Origin: Onthophagus taurus
Taxonomy: Eukaryota > Arthropoda > Insecta > Coleoptera > Scarabaeidae
Reading direction: 5' to 3'
NCBI RefSeq assembly: GCF_036711975.1
Contig: NC_091971.1
Span: 14,143,501 to 14,207,500, forward strand
Length of the DNA stretch: 64,000 nucleotides
Part shown: piece after piece, positions 1 through 11,400 of the stretch
How positions within the stretch are numbered: the first letter of the stretch is position 1
Layout of the letters: every line of letters starts with the position of its first letter
Made by a program: the position numbers and the translations under genes
Notes under the pieces: model-generated
Databases searched by the model: none
What the model saw: the letters and a program-made list of their open reading frames with translations, nothing else
What the model was told of the DNA's origin: nothing

Positions 1-1
1 G

Positions 2-1012
2 AAAATTTCAAAAAACACGACTTATTTGGCAAGTTCAATTTTATCCGAAAAATTTGATAACGACTTAATATCTTTTACTTACCCACATATTATGGATTAT
101 ATTGCTGTTTTAGTACCAATTAACCACCGAGTTTTGTATAAAAATATTTTAGCTACTTTTCAACCATTAATATGGATTTTTGTAATCATTTCATCGATTT
201 CAATTTTAATTTTATTATTAATTATAAATCTAATGTTGAAAAAACCTTATTCCAAAATTTATTTGTTAGTTGAAATGACTCAAGTATCTCTTGGATTACC
301 AACACATTTATTATCGAAAAAAAGAACAGTTTTGTTGATTAAGTACGTTTTGATTTTGTTCGTATTCACTTCTTTACTGATAAGAACGGAGTTTACTAGT
401 TTAATTTTTAATATTTTATTAACAAAAGAATCGGGGAATTTAATTAATAATTTACAAGATTTAAAAGCTTCTAATCATAACGTAATGGGTGCTAAAACTT
501 TTACTAATTTGTTGCTTGATTACATTGGGGAAGAAAATAAATTTCGAGTTTATCCATCGACTAAACAAAAAGTAATGGATGAAATTAAAAAGAAAAACAC
601 AAGTTACATTTTTTTGTTATCTAAAACTATGGTGAATCGATCAATTGATCTACAAACTTATTACGTAATGAAAGAAAAATTTGTTTCTATTCCAAGAGCG
701 ATGACTTGTTTGCAATATTGTATTTATTTGGAAAGAATCGATCGTATTAAACAAAAATTAACCGAACATGGATTTAAGGTGTATTACGAAACTGTATTCA
801 AAACGGAAAAAGTTTTCCATAAGAAACAAGAATATCAAAATATTGGGTTAACTTTTAAACATTTTTTAATATTTTTTCAATATCTTATAATCGCACTTTG
901 TTTTTCAACTTTAATTTTTATCTGTGAGATTACATTTTATAAAATCAAAAAACGTTTTAGTTCAAAATTAAAACAAAAATGTAGAAATATGAAACGATGT
1001 GATTTATCTTAA
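2..1012 (+). CDS. Ionotropic receptor (iGluR-related), 3'-terminal coding region, 5' partial
   Basis: The frame is open from the window edge to a TAA at 1010-1012. No ATG is needed before residue ~20, so this is the last part of a longer gene. The product reads as the channel half of a divergent insect ionotropic receptor: a hydrophobic segment at about residues 43-72 (numbered from position 26), a second at about 103-125 followed by a ligand-binding S2-like region (LQDLKASNHNVMGAKTF), and a final membrane helix near 280-308 with a short basic tail. Such receptors are ligand-gated cation channels of chemosensory neurons. The assignment rests on topology and the RTEFTSLIFN-type segment after the second helix, not on a database match. 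A partial copy of its 3' end recurs at 3259-3440. Confidence 0.6.
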   Translation, partial: KISKNTTYLASSILSEKFDNDLISFTYPHIMDYIAVLVPINHRVLYKNILATFQPLIWIFVIISSISILILLLIINLMLKKPYSKIYLLVEMTQVSLGLPTHLLSKKRTVLLIKYVLILFVFTSLLIRTEFTSLIFNILLTKESGNLINNLQDLKASNHNVMGAKTFTNLLLDYIGEENKFRVYPSTKQKVMDEIKKKNTSYIFLLSKTMVNRSIDLQTYYVMKEKFVSIPRAMTCLQYCIYLERIDRIKQKLTEHGFKVYYETVFKTEKVFHKKQEYQNIGLTFKHFLIFFQYLIIALCFSTLIFICEITFYKIKKRFSSKLKQKCRNMKRCDLS

Positions 1013-1022
1013 AAAAACTTTT

Positions 1023-3258
1023 CAAGTTTGTTAAACTTTGCAAGGTAACTTGTGGGCGAGGCGCTAGAATCCTTCAAAGCTAACGATTTCATGTTAATAT
1101 CTCAAATGTAGCGCCTCGCTCGCAAGCGACCTCGACGATTTAAACTCATATATCTTAGTAAGGATATAAAGTCTCTTATAAGAATGCGTTCACCATCAAA
1201 CTACCAAGGTTGGTTGCGGACGAGGCGCTAGAATTCTCCAAAGCTAATGATTTCGTGTTGATATCTCAAATGTAGCGCCTCGCCCGCAAGCGACCTCGGC
1301 AATTTAAGGTAAAATCATTCCTTATCTATCTTGGTAAAGATACAAAGTCTCTTACTAGAAGATGTATACCCTCAAACCGCCGAGGTCGCTTGCAGGTGAG
1401 GCGTTAGAATCCTAAAAAGCTAACGATTTCGTGTTGATATCTCAAATGTAGCGCCTCGCCCGCAAGCGACCTCGGCGATTTAAGGCGAAATCGTTCCTAT
1501 ATATTATATATCTTGGTAAGGTACAAATTCTCTTATAAGAATACGTTTACCACCAAACTACCAAGGTAGCTTGCGGGCGAGGCGCTACAATACTCTAAAG
1601 CTAACGATTTCGTGTTGATATCTCAAATGTAGCGCCTCGCCCGCAAGCGACTTCGGCAATTTAAGGCGAAATCGTTCCTTATCTATCTAGGTAAAGATAC
1701 AAATTCTCTTATAAGAAGATTTTACTCTCAAACCGACGAGGTCGCCTGCGGGCGAGGCGCTAAAACCCTCCAAAGCTACCGATTTCGTGTTGATATCTCA
1801 AATGTAGCGCCTCGCCCGGAAGCGACCTCGGCAATTTAAGGCGAAATCGTTCCTATATATTATATATCTTGGTAAGGTACAAATTCTCTTATAAGAATAC
1901 GTTTACCGCCAAACTACCAAGGTAACTTGCGGGCAAGGCGCTAGAATACTCTAAAGCTAACGATTTCGTGTTGATATCTCAAATGTAGCGCCTCGCCCGA
2001 AAGCGACCTCGGCGATTTAAGACAGAATCGTTCCTATACATATATTATATATCTCTTATAAGAATACGTTTACCATCAAACTACCAAGATGGCTTGCGGG
2101 CGAGACGCTAGAATCCTCTAAAGGTAACGATTTCGTGTTGATATCTCAAATCTAGTGCTTCGCCCGCAAGCGACCTCGGCAATTTAAGGCGAAATCATTC
2201 CTTATCTATCTTGGTAAAGATACAAAGTCTCTTACTAGAAGATGTATACCCTCAAACCGCCGAGGTCGCTTGCAGGTGAGACGTTAGGATCCTAAAAAGC
2301 TAACGATTTCGTGTTGATATCTCAAATGTAGCGCCTCGCCCGCAAGCGACCTCGGCGATTTAAGCGAAATCGTTCCTATATATTATATATCTTGGTAAGG
2401 TACAAATTCTCTTATAAGAATACGTTTACCACCAAACTACCAAGGTGGCTTGCGGGCGAGACGCTAGAATACTCTAAAGCTAACGATTTCTTGTTGATAT
2501 CTCAAATGTAGCGCCTCGGCCGCAAGCGATCTCGACGATTTAAACTCGTATATCTTAGTAAGGATATAAAGTTTCTTATAAGAATGCGTTTATCATCAAA
2601 CTACCAAGGTTTGATTTAAGTAATGATTTCGTGTTGATATCTCAAATGTAGCGCCTCGCCCGCAAGCGACCTCGGCAAATTTAAGACGAAATCATTCCTG
2701 TTATTTCTTTAGGTTATTAATAATACACAACTATCTTCTTGATCTATTATTTCTATATTAACTTATAAGAAAAAATCGATGTTACCAACCCTTTTTATTA
2801 TTTCTTTTTATCCTATATGCAAAACCATTGCTAACTGTATAAATAAGCATATCATCTAACAATTTCTTATCTATCTTGGTAAAGATACAAAGCCTCTTAC
2901 TAGAAGATGTATACCCTCAAACCGCCGAGGTCGCTTGCAGGTGAGGCGTTAGAATCCTAAAAAGCTAACGATTTCGTGTTGATATCTCAAATGTAGAGCC
3001 TCGCCCGCAAGCGACCTCGGCGATTTAAGGCGAAATCGTTCCTATATATTATATATCTTGGTAAGGTACAAATTCTCTTATAAGAATACGTTTACCACCT
3101 AACTACCAAGGTGGCTTGCGGACGAGGCGCTAGAATTCTCCAAAGCTAATGATTTCGTGTTGATATCTCAAATGTAGCGCCTCGCCCGCAAGCGACCTCG
3201 GCGATTTAAGACAAAATCATTCTTTATCTATCTTGGTAAAGATATAAAGTCTCTTAAT
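1023..3258. repeat. Satellite A: ~165-182-bp GC-rich hairpin repeats
   Basis: About twelve copies of a GC-rich core (AGCGCCTCGCCCGCAAGCGA then CCTCGG) sit at near 1111, 1275, 1451, 1632, 1807, 1988, 2155, 2331, 2511, 2651, 2995 and 3177, mostly 164-182 bp apart. In most units an inverted copy of the core lies about 55 bp upstream, so each monomer can form a hairpin with arms of about 25 bp. The linkers are AT-rich (GATTTCGTGTTGATATCTCA; TATATCTTGGTAAGG). Spacing is broken around 2690-2870 by non-repeat sequence. A relic lies at 4397-4460, and the same core is reused in satellite B at 11.5-12.95 kb. Confidence 0.9.
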
Positions 3259-3440
3259 TATTGGGTTAACTTTTAAACATTTTTTATTATTTGTTCTATA
3301 TCTTATAATCGCACTTTGTTTTTCAACTTCAATTTTTATCTTTGAGATTATTTTTTATAAAATCAAAAAACTTTTTAGTTCAAAATTAAAACAAAATTTG
3401 TAAAAATATGAAACGATGTAATTTATCTTAAAAAAACTTT
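3259..3440 (+). pseudogene. Duplicated 3' end of the ionotropic receptor gene
   Basis: This stretch repeats 841-1022 (last coding part, stop and first 3' bases of the receptor) with scattered substitutions and small indels, for example an altered codon run before the terminal helix. It cannot encode a receptor by itself. Together with 841-1022 it forms a direct repeat of about 182 bp bracketing satellite A, which suggests the array grew inside, or arrived with, a local tandem duplication. Confidence 0.85.
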
Positions 3441-3568
3441 TCCATTGGAAGAATGGAGGGAGTAGTAGTTGATAAATAAGTGGATTGACCTGCAATGCAC
3501 TCCACACGCACCATCAAACACCAAGGTTAACATCACAGCGTGCAATTCTGTGCAGTTTTCATTCATTG

Positions 3569-3573
3569 TCAGT
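3569..3573 (+). promoter_or_regulatory. Candidate initiator (TCAGT) of PHGDH
   Basis: TCAGT matches the arthropod initiator consensus and lies 21 nt before the chosen ATG at 3594. No TATA box was seen at the usual distance. Its position is the only support. Confidence 0.3.
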
Positions 3574-3593
3574 TAAAAACGAATCATTTTAAA

Positions 3594-6500
3594 ATGGATA
3601 TTCAAAAAGTTTTAGTCGCGGATGCTGTTGATAAAGCATGTGTAGATTTGTTAAAAGCTAATTCAATTCAAGTTGATTGCAAATATAAATTATCGAAAGA
3701 AGAATTAATTAAAGAAATTCAAGTAAGTTTTTATGATTTTTTTTTAAACTTTATTTATAAGTTAATTTTATTTCTTTTCTTATCAAAATTGTTTTTAAAT
3801 CGAAGTAAAATTCCATTGTGAAATCGATCCGTGTTTTTAAGTCATTTTAAAATCAAATTGTATTTTTCGATTAAGCAATAGCAAATGTGTTTTGATCAAT
3901 TTTATTTCATTTAGATTAATTTTAAATAATTTTGAAACATTGCTTTTTTTTTAGAATTACGATGGGTTAATCGTAAGATCTGATACGAAAGTTACTCAAG
4001 AAGTTATAAATGCGGGAAATAGGTTAAAGGTTGTAGGAAGAGCCGGTGCAGGAGTCGATAATATTGATATTCCGGCAGCTACAGCGAAAAATATCATCGT
4101 TTTAAAGTAAATATTTATTTTTTATTAGTTATCTTTAAGATATCTTTTATCCGCGCAACGATAGCAAAAACTTCTCAACGACTCACTTTTACCAAAAAAA
4201 AAAACACCTAATAAATAACCCTACATAGAATTGCTAAATTGGCCTTTTTCAATACAACTCCGTTATTTGGTAAGAATAAAAAACGAAAGCTATAGGAAAT
4301 TTTCTGCTCTTTGTATCGGTGTTTAACAAAAATCGAATACGAGATTTTAAAATCATTTCTTTTGATAAAACCATGTCAAATCTTGCACATCGTCCGTGAA
4401 CAACCTCGCCGCTTTGAGGCGAAATCGTTCCTATATATCTTGGTAATGATACAAAGTCCAAATATCTCTACTTTCAGTCCAGTTCTTCACTTTTCTCCAC
4501 AATTTTCTTATTTTTGCAGTCTCTTCCTTGCCTCCTTCATCTCTTCCCAATTCCTCTGCCATTACCAGTGGTTTTTTAGTCAGAATAATTTTTGCCCAGT
4601 CTGTGTCTTTGCCTTCCAGACTCATATTCATTTCCATATTCGTTTCATCTCTTTCCAGTATCTATTTAGTATTCTCTTTTCAGTCTTTCGCGTCTTTAAA
4701 GTCTTTGATTAGCTATATTTTTTTAGTTATAGATGGCTTTGGAAAAAATTTATTTGTAGCATAAAACGTAGTATTCATGACACCATTACGTTTAGTACCT
4801 AGTTCAAAAAATTGGAATATATATAACACAGTTTAGCACAGTATGTAACAAGAACATAAATATTTTTTCTTGCAGTTCTCTATTCTTTGTTAAACCGGTG
4901 AGGAATTTTTAAATTTCTCCTAGACCAGTGGTGTCCATAACGTCGATCGCAAAGCAGTTTTGAGTCGATCGCCAAGAAAATCATGAATCTGAAATATCTA
5001 TATCTGGGCCTCAGAAACTCAGAACAAAAAAAAGGAAGCTTACTTTACACCCTTCGGTCGATCTTGGCAAGACATTTATATAAAAAGTCGATTTTGATCA
5101 AAAATTAGTGGACACCACTGCTCTAAATCGATTAAACATCAAAATTGTTGATTTTCGAAAATTAACTCAATCATAACTCAAAAAATAAAAGCGATGGGGA
5201 AATATTTTTTATACATGAAACCTTAATAATGGACCATAAAGACTAGATCCATAAAAAGATTGGACCCAATTATAACCATTCTTTATTTAGTAGCTTTAAA
5301 TCGACTAAACATCAACATTGTTGATTTTCGAAAATTAACTCAATCATAACTTATAAACTAAAAGCGATGGGGAAGTATTTTTTATACATGAAACCTTAGT
5401 AATGGACCATAAAGACTAGATCCATAAAAAGATTGAACCCAATTATTACCATTTTTTATTTATAAGCTCTAAATCGATTAAACATCAAAATTGTTGATTT
5501 TCGAAAATTAACTCAATCATAACTCAAAAACTAAATGCGATGGAGAATTATTTTTTATACATAAATCCTTAATAATGGACCATGAAGACTAGATCCATAA
5601 AAAGATTTAACCCAATTATTACCATTTTTTATTTATAAGATCTAAATCGATTAAACATCCAAATTGTTAATTTTGGAAAATTAATTCAATCATAACTCAA
5701 AAACTAAAAGCGGTGGATAAAAACTTTTTATTTTTATACATAAAACCTTAGTAATTGGCGATAAAGACTAGATCCATAACAAGATTGAACCCAATTATTA
5801 CCATTTTTTATTTATAAGCTCTAAATCGATTAAACATCAAAATTGTTGATTTTCTAAAATTAACTCAATCAAAACTCATAAAATAAAAGCGATGGGGAAA
5901 TACTTTTTATGGATAAAACCTTGGTAATGGACCATAAAGACTAGATCCATAAAAAGATTAAACCCAATTATTACCATTTTTTATTTATAAGCTCTAAATC
6001 GATTAAACATCAAAATTGTTGATTTTCTAAAATTAACTCAATCATAACTCATAAAATAAAAGCGATGGGGAAATATTTTTTATACATAAAACCTTAGTAT
6101 TGGACCATAAAGACTAGATCCATAAAAAGATTTAACCCAATTATTACCATTTTTATATATAAGCTCTTTAATCGATTAAACATCAAAATTGTTGATTTTC
6201 GAAAATTAACTCAATCATAACTCATGAAATAAAAGCGATGGGGAAATATTTTTTATGGATAAAACCTTGGTAATGGACCATAAAGACTAGATCCATAAAA
6301 AGATTGAACCCAATTATTACCATTTTTTATTTATAAGCTCTAAATCGATTAAACATCAAAATTGTTGATTTTCGAAAATTAACTCAATCATAACTCATAA
6401 AATAAAAGCGATGGGGGAATATTTTTTATACATAAAACCTTGGTAATGGACCATAAAGACTAGATCCATAAAAAGATTGAACCCAATTATTACCATTTTT

Positions 6501-7925
6501 TATTTATAAGCTCTAAATCGATTAAACATCAAAATTGTTGATTTTCGAAAATTAACTCAATCATAAATCAAAAAATAAATGCGATGGAGAATTATTTTTT
6601 ATACATAAATCCTTAATAATGGACCATAAAGACAAGATCCATAAAAAGATTGAACCCAATTATTACTATTTTTTATTTATAAGCTTTAAATCGATTCAAC
6701 ATAAAAATTGTTGATTTTCGAAAATTAACTCAATCATAACTTATAAACTAAAAGCGATGGGGAAATATTTTTTATACATAAAACCTTAGCAATGGACCAT
6801 AAAGACTAGATCCATAAAAAGATTGAACCCAATTTTATTGTACACGGCTGCACAGAAGATATCAGCTTATAGATAGAAGTAGGTAGAAAAGCAAGAGTAA
6901 AAGTTTGTTGCTGAGAAGTTTGATCAGCAAATCACAAATTTTTTTCAAATCATATCAATGTCAAAATATGTATCTACAAGTAACCAAAACATATTGTGTT
7001 CCTATATCTCAGCCCTAATTTATCCATAACGAATAATCTTCATTAAACACATATTTCTTTAATGACTTTATTTATAATTATTTTTAGTACACCAGGTGGA
7101 AATGCAATAAGTGCATGCGAATTAACTTGTGCTCTCATCACAAATTTAGCCAGAAATGTATACCCAGCTTCTGAAAGTTTAAAAGCCGGAAAATGGGATA
7201 GAAAACTCTACACCGGACACGAATTATACGGAAAAACTTTGGCGATTATCGGCTTAGGAAGAATCGGGAAAGAAGTTGCGATCAGAATGCAATCATGGGG
7301 AATGAAAGTACTTAATCCTAAGCTTATACAAAAACTTTTTATAACCAATTTTAATCATTCTCATTTTTAGACAATAGGATTTGATCCTATCGTTTCCGCA
7401 GAAGACGCATCAAAATTTAACGTGCAGCACTTACCTTTAAAAGAAATTTGGCCCCAAGCGGATTATGTAACAGTTCATGTCCCATTAATTCCACAAACAA
7501 GAAGTAATAATTTCTTTATTAAATCCCCAATTTTTTCTAATTCCTTCAATCGTTGTTTTTTAGATATGATTAACAAACAAGTTTTCGATACCTGCAAAAA
7601 AGGAATGAGAGTTGTAAACGTAGCTCGAGGTGGAATAATCGACGAAAAAGATTTATTACAAGCTTTAAATGATGGGAGATGTGGAGGAGCTGCTTTGGAT
7701 GTGTACGAACAAGAACCACCAACAGATCCTGTAACGTTACAAGTTATTAAACACCCTAAAGTCGTAGCTACACCCCATTTAGGAGCAAGCACCGGTGAGG
7801 CTCAAATTCGTGTTGCTGTTGAAGTTTCTGAGCAATTTATAGCTTTAACTGGTAAAAGTAAAGAATTTACAACAGTTCCAGGTGTTGTTAATCATGCTGT
7901 TATGAAAAATTTGAAAATTAATTAA
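3594..7925 (+). CDS. PHGDH: D-3-phosphoglycerate dehydrogenase, short insect form (5 exons)
   Basis: Oxidises 3-phosphoglycerate with NAD+ in the first step of serine synthesis in the cytosol. Exons: 3594-3722, 3955-4106, 7088-7307, 7371-7503, 7564-7925; all junctions are GT/AG and phases agree, giving 331 residues. Visible marks: substrate-domain motif [10 protein letters not shown] and [13 protein letters not shown]; nucleotide-binding GLGRIG near residue 149; [14 protein letters not shown]; and the catalytic-histidine motif ATPHLGAST. The protein ends soon after the catalytic domain ([16 protein letters not shown]), so it lacks the C-terminal regulatory domains of vertebrate enzymes; my recollection is that this is usual for insects. 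The start gives [12 protein letters not shown], the standard N-terminus. A polyadenylation signal AATAAA follows at about 7957. Intron 2 (about 3 kb) is filled with repeats. Confidence 0.93.
4107..4925. other. PHGDH intron 2, proximal part
   Basis: Positions 4397-4460 are a relic of satellite A (the GAGGCGAAATCGTTCCTATA linker and part of the core). The rest, including open frames of 68-133 codons on both strands near 4250-4760, shows no family signature or splice logic. I see nothing else here. Confidence 0.5.
4926..5120. mobile_element. hAT-like MITE, 195 bp
   Basis: Perfect 12-bp terminal inverted repeats, CAGTGGTGTCCA at 4926-4937 and its complement at 5109-5120. The CAGTGG-type ends resemble hAT elements. 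The 8 bp on either side do not match cleanly, so the target duplication has decayed or the family guess is wrong. No coding capacity. Confidence 0.65.
5121..6835. repeat. Satellite C: ~174-bp tandem repeat in PHGDH intron 2
   Basis: Ten consecutive copies of an AT-rich monomer of about 174 bp. The marker ATTAACTCAATCATAACT recurs near 5160, 5335, 5510, 5685, 5860, 6035, 6203, 6375, 6549 and 6724. Other fixed parts are CTAAATCGATTAAACATC, GCGATGGGGAAATATT and GACTAGATCCATAAAAAGAT. Copies differ by only a few substitutions. The array begins immediately after the MITE at 4926-5120. It is transcribed as intron. Confidence 0.95.
6836..7087. other. PHGDH intron 2, distal end
   Basis: Unique AT-rich sequence ending in the polypyrimidine/AG acceptor before exon 3. 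Nothing else seen. Confidence 0.5.
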
Positions 7926-8439
7926 GGAATAATAATCACTTTATATAACATGATTCAAATAAAGGTTTTTTAAATTAATATTTTAAATATTTTTACCCCA
8001 CCTATTGGTGAAAAGATGAAATAATAATCTAACCTCACTTTTAAATCCATCAAAATTATTCTGATTACGATGAAAGATTAATTAAACAATAAGCTAAATA
8101 TAACACATTATAAGGTGTTTATAATATCAATTACATGGTATTAATCTCCAAAATTATACAAAGCATTACTCACCATAAACAAAGATAGACACATTTCTAA
8201 ATGTATCAAAAAGAGATAAAAGCCTTTGTTTGGTAATAATCATAAAACCATATCCTAGTGTAATTTCAACGTAAAAACTCCCATCAAATCGTTCTTCGTC
8301 ACCTTTTTAGGCGTACAGCTGACGCTGCAAAGAATTGAAAAAAAACATGTTAAGAATTAGAGTTTAACGACCAAATGGAAGGTTTTTAACCTGATCATAC
8401 CACCAGATTTTATTTATTTTTGTGGGATACAGTTAAAAA
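7926..8439. other. PHGDH-SLC12A9 intergenic spacer
   Basis: Holds the PHGDH 3' UTR with AATAAA at ~7957 and the presumed 5' region of SLC12A9. No TATA box or other recognised element. Confidence 0.5.
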
Positions 8440-11400
8440 ATGTTGGAACCAAGTGAAGCATCAACAAATACCCACCCTACGGATAGGAGCCCCCTTGTTG
8501 GAACAACATTTATGAAACGATTATCAAATATTTTTAGCAAAAATGAACCAAGACAAAGTGAAGGTTATGTTGAATTTGGTTCAATTACCGAACAATCAGA
8601 GCAGAGAACATTGGGGACCTTTGCAGGGGTTTTCAGTCCTGTTACATTATCTATGTTTTCTGCTTTAATATTTCTTCGTGTTGGTATGTATCTAATTATT
8701 TATTTAATTAAATAAATAATAAATTTTAATAATAGGGTACGTTGTTGGAAATGCTGGGTTATTAGTTACTTTACTCCAATTTGTTATCGCCTATGCAATT
8801 TTGGTGTTTACCGTTGCATCAATTTGTGCTATTTCAACTAATGGAGCGGTCGAAGGAGGTGGAGCGTATTGTATCCTTTTTTATTAAGAAATTAGACTTA
8901 CATTTCTATTTTTTATTAATTTGGATTAAATTAATTAATTTTAATTGTAAAATTTTAATAATTAGGAGAATTTTGACATTTTTTTGAGGTTAGCTATCAG
9001 TGACTAACTTCTCATGATTCAATCAAAAACATTTTTTAATATTTATTTATTTTTCATACACTGGTACATAAAGTAAGGAATAAATTAGATTAAAATTCGG
9101 GGAATATTTCTTTAGAAAAATGCTCAGATATCTGTTATTTTTTTAACGCGCATTTTTTTAAGATAAAATTGATATGTATAGGTGTCCCAAAAGTAAGATA
9201 CAACCCCTAAGTTGAAATTTTCAAGTGAGAATCCCTATTTTCTATTGCAATTATGGATTCTATGTAAAATTCGTACCAGAGATGATATGATATCTACATA
9301 AAGATATTTATCTACAACTATTGAATTATCTATTCGTTATACAATTGATTTTTGACGGGTAATGACACTCATTACCCATGACAGACAAAGTGTTGAATAA
9401 TGAGGCCATTATTCCACACTTCTGACACTGCCTACTAATCAAAAAATAAAATATTAACAGAAATGACAGCTTTCTTATATTGAGGTTATGTCTGAAATGT
9501 CTATCAAGTTTATTTTTTTTTCGTTTTTTTGATTTTTTTTTCAAAATTAAATAGTTGTAGATAAAGTATAGTATTCAACTTGCGTATAATGGATGTTACC
9601 CACTCAGATTACAACACTCGCTCGCTTCGCTCGCTCGTGTTGCAACTTCTTCTTCGTGGGTAACAGCCGCCATTATACGCTTGTTGAATAATATACTATT
9701 AATACTGAAATGAAGCGTCATATTTGCACAAATTTGGTCAACACTGTTAAAACATTATATACAGGGGAAATGACGTGTACAATGCAAGACCACAAGTACC
9801 TTGACCAAAAATATGATAATATAACTCAACTTATCTATATACAAAATTGCTTAGTTTAGCCGCTAGAGGGCTTTAAAAATACAAAATTTTATTAAATAAG
9901 CCAAAAAATCCTCCATGGATTTTATTCATTTTTTTTGTATCAGCTATTTGTGGAATAAACTCTAATTTCGACAATTATAATAATAATATCTTTATTGTGT
10001 ATAAACATATATTAGATTTTGTATAAAAAATATCAAAATCACATTAAATAAAATCTTTCTCAGTGAGAAATTCGGTCAAATACTCGAGTAGTAAGCTCTG
10101 CGCGTCAAAAAAGTATGCAATTTACTTTTAAATATGTGTAATGGCAATCCGGAAATCGCCGCTGGCAACTTATTAAACAATTTTACACCTGATGGTTTTA
10201 CATCAGTTGATTTCTGAACCTTTGGTTGTTCTTGTGAATTGGGGGTTCCCCTTAACAAAGGCCAACATTCGAGATGTGGCGAAAAAATACCTAGATGAAC
10301 AAGGGAAGCAGGTCAAGGTCTTCAAAAACAACAGTCAAGGTCCAGATTTCATCGATTCTTTTATCGCTAGAAACAACCTGTCCATCAGAAAATCCTGATG
10401 ACGATTCGTGTAAAAATGTTTGGTCTAAACTCATAAAAGGCTAAGAAATCAAAGTTAACAAATTTTCTTACATATATTTAATATGGTTTGCCTTATAAAG
10501 ATAAAATTTTGTGCAATGTTATCATGAGAAATCGGTTAAGATTACTTTTGAAAATATGCAAACATGGGATCAATGCTATACAGGTGTTCGCAAAGGTTAT
10601 TTCCTTAAAACATTTTTTATTATGTTGTAAACCACTAAAATTTCATTTTAAAATTATTTTTATTCTTAGAAATTTTTGATTAAACGCATCGTTTTCGAAT
10701 TATTCACAAAAAGATTTAAGTTCGTTTAAAAGAAATCTGTCAAATTACTCAACGTAGCATGAAATCTGGATTTTCTTCAGTACAATTATTCTTCAGTATT
10801 TCTCAAATTAATGGTTATCTGTAAAAAGTACTTTTATGGTATGGCAACAACCATACACAATTGTTGTTCATGTAGGACATGCCAAGACGTACCTTTGGAT
10901 ATTCTGAAATGTCTAAACTGTTGCTATCAACAGTGCTAGCAATACTATAATCTGCCACAAAATCCAAAATGTTTTCTTCTAATTGGGGTGTATGAACTGA
11001 CCTCAGATTACCGTTATTTACATACTTTTGTCTTAAACTTCCTGTCTCACGTAAATGTCTTTCGATAGATTTAGAAATGTTAGGTTGGGTTGGGTTGGGT
11101 TGATGAAGATTAATGAAAACAATCCAAAATCGAGGTTGTATCTTTTTGCAAATATCTCGAAAACGATGCGTCTAATCAAAAGTTTCTAAGAATGAAAATA
11201 ATTTTAAAATGAAATTCGCTTTTAGAATCAACTTGGAAAATTTAAGGGTTTATGACATAATCAAAAAGTTTTAAAGAAATAACCTTTTTGAACACCTGTA
11301 TAGTAATATTGATCCCGTGGTTCGATATTTTCAATAGCGATCTTAAACGATTTCTTATGATAACATTACACTGTTTGTCAAATTTTAGTCTTTCTAACAC

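Noticed and set aside
1023-3258. CRISPR-like regular spacing of a conserved GC-rich repeat
   Set aside because: The intervals are themselves repeated, units are ~175 bp, and the host is clearly an animal; this is satellite DNA.
4249-4764. Overlapping frames of 68-133 codons in PHGDH intron 2
   Set aside because: Low-complexity, overlapping on both strands, no splice logic, partly over a satellite A relic.
7475-7792. 105-codon minus frame
   Set aside because: Antisense shadow across PHGDH exons 4-5 and their intron.
11083-11102. Telomere-like GGTTGGGTTGGGTTGGG run
   Set aside because: Only three or four repeats, not the insect TTAGG unit, and within transposon debris.
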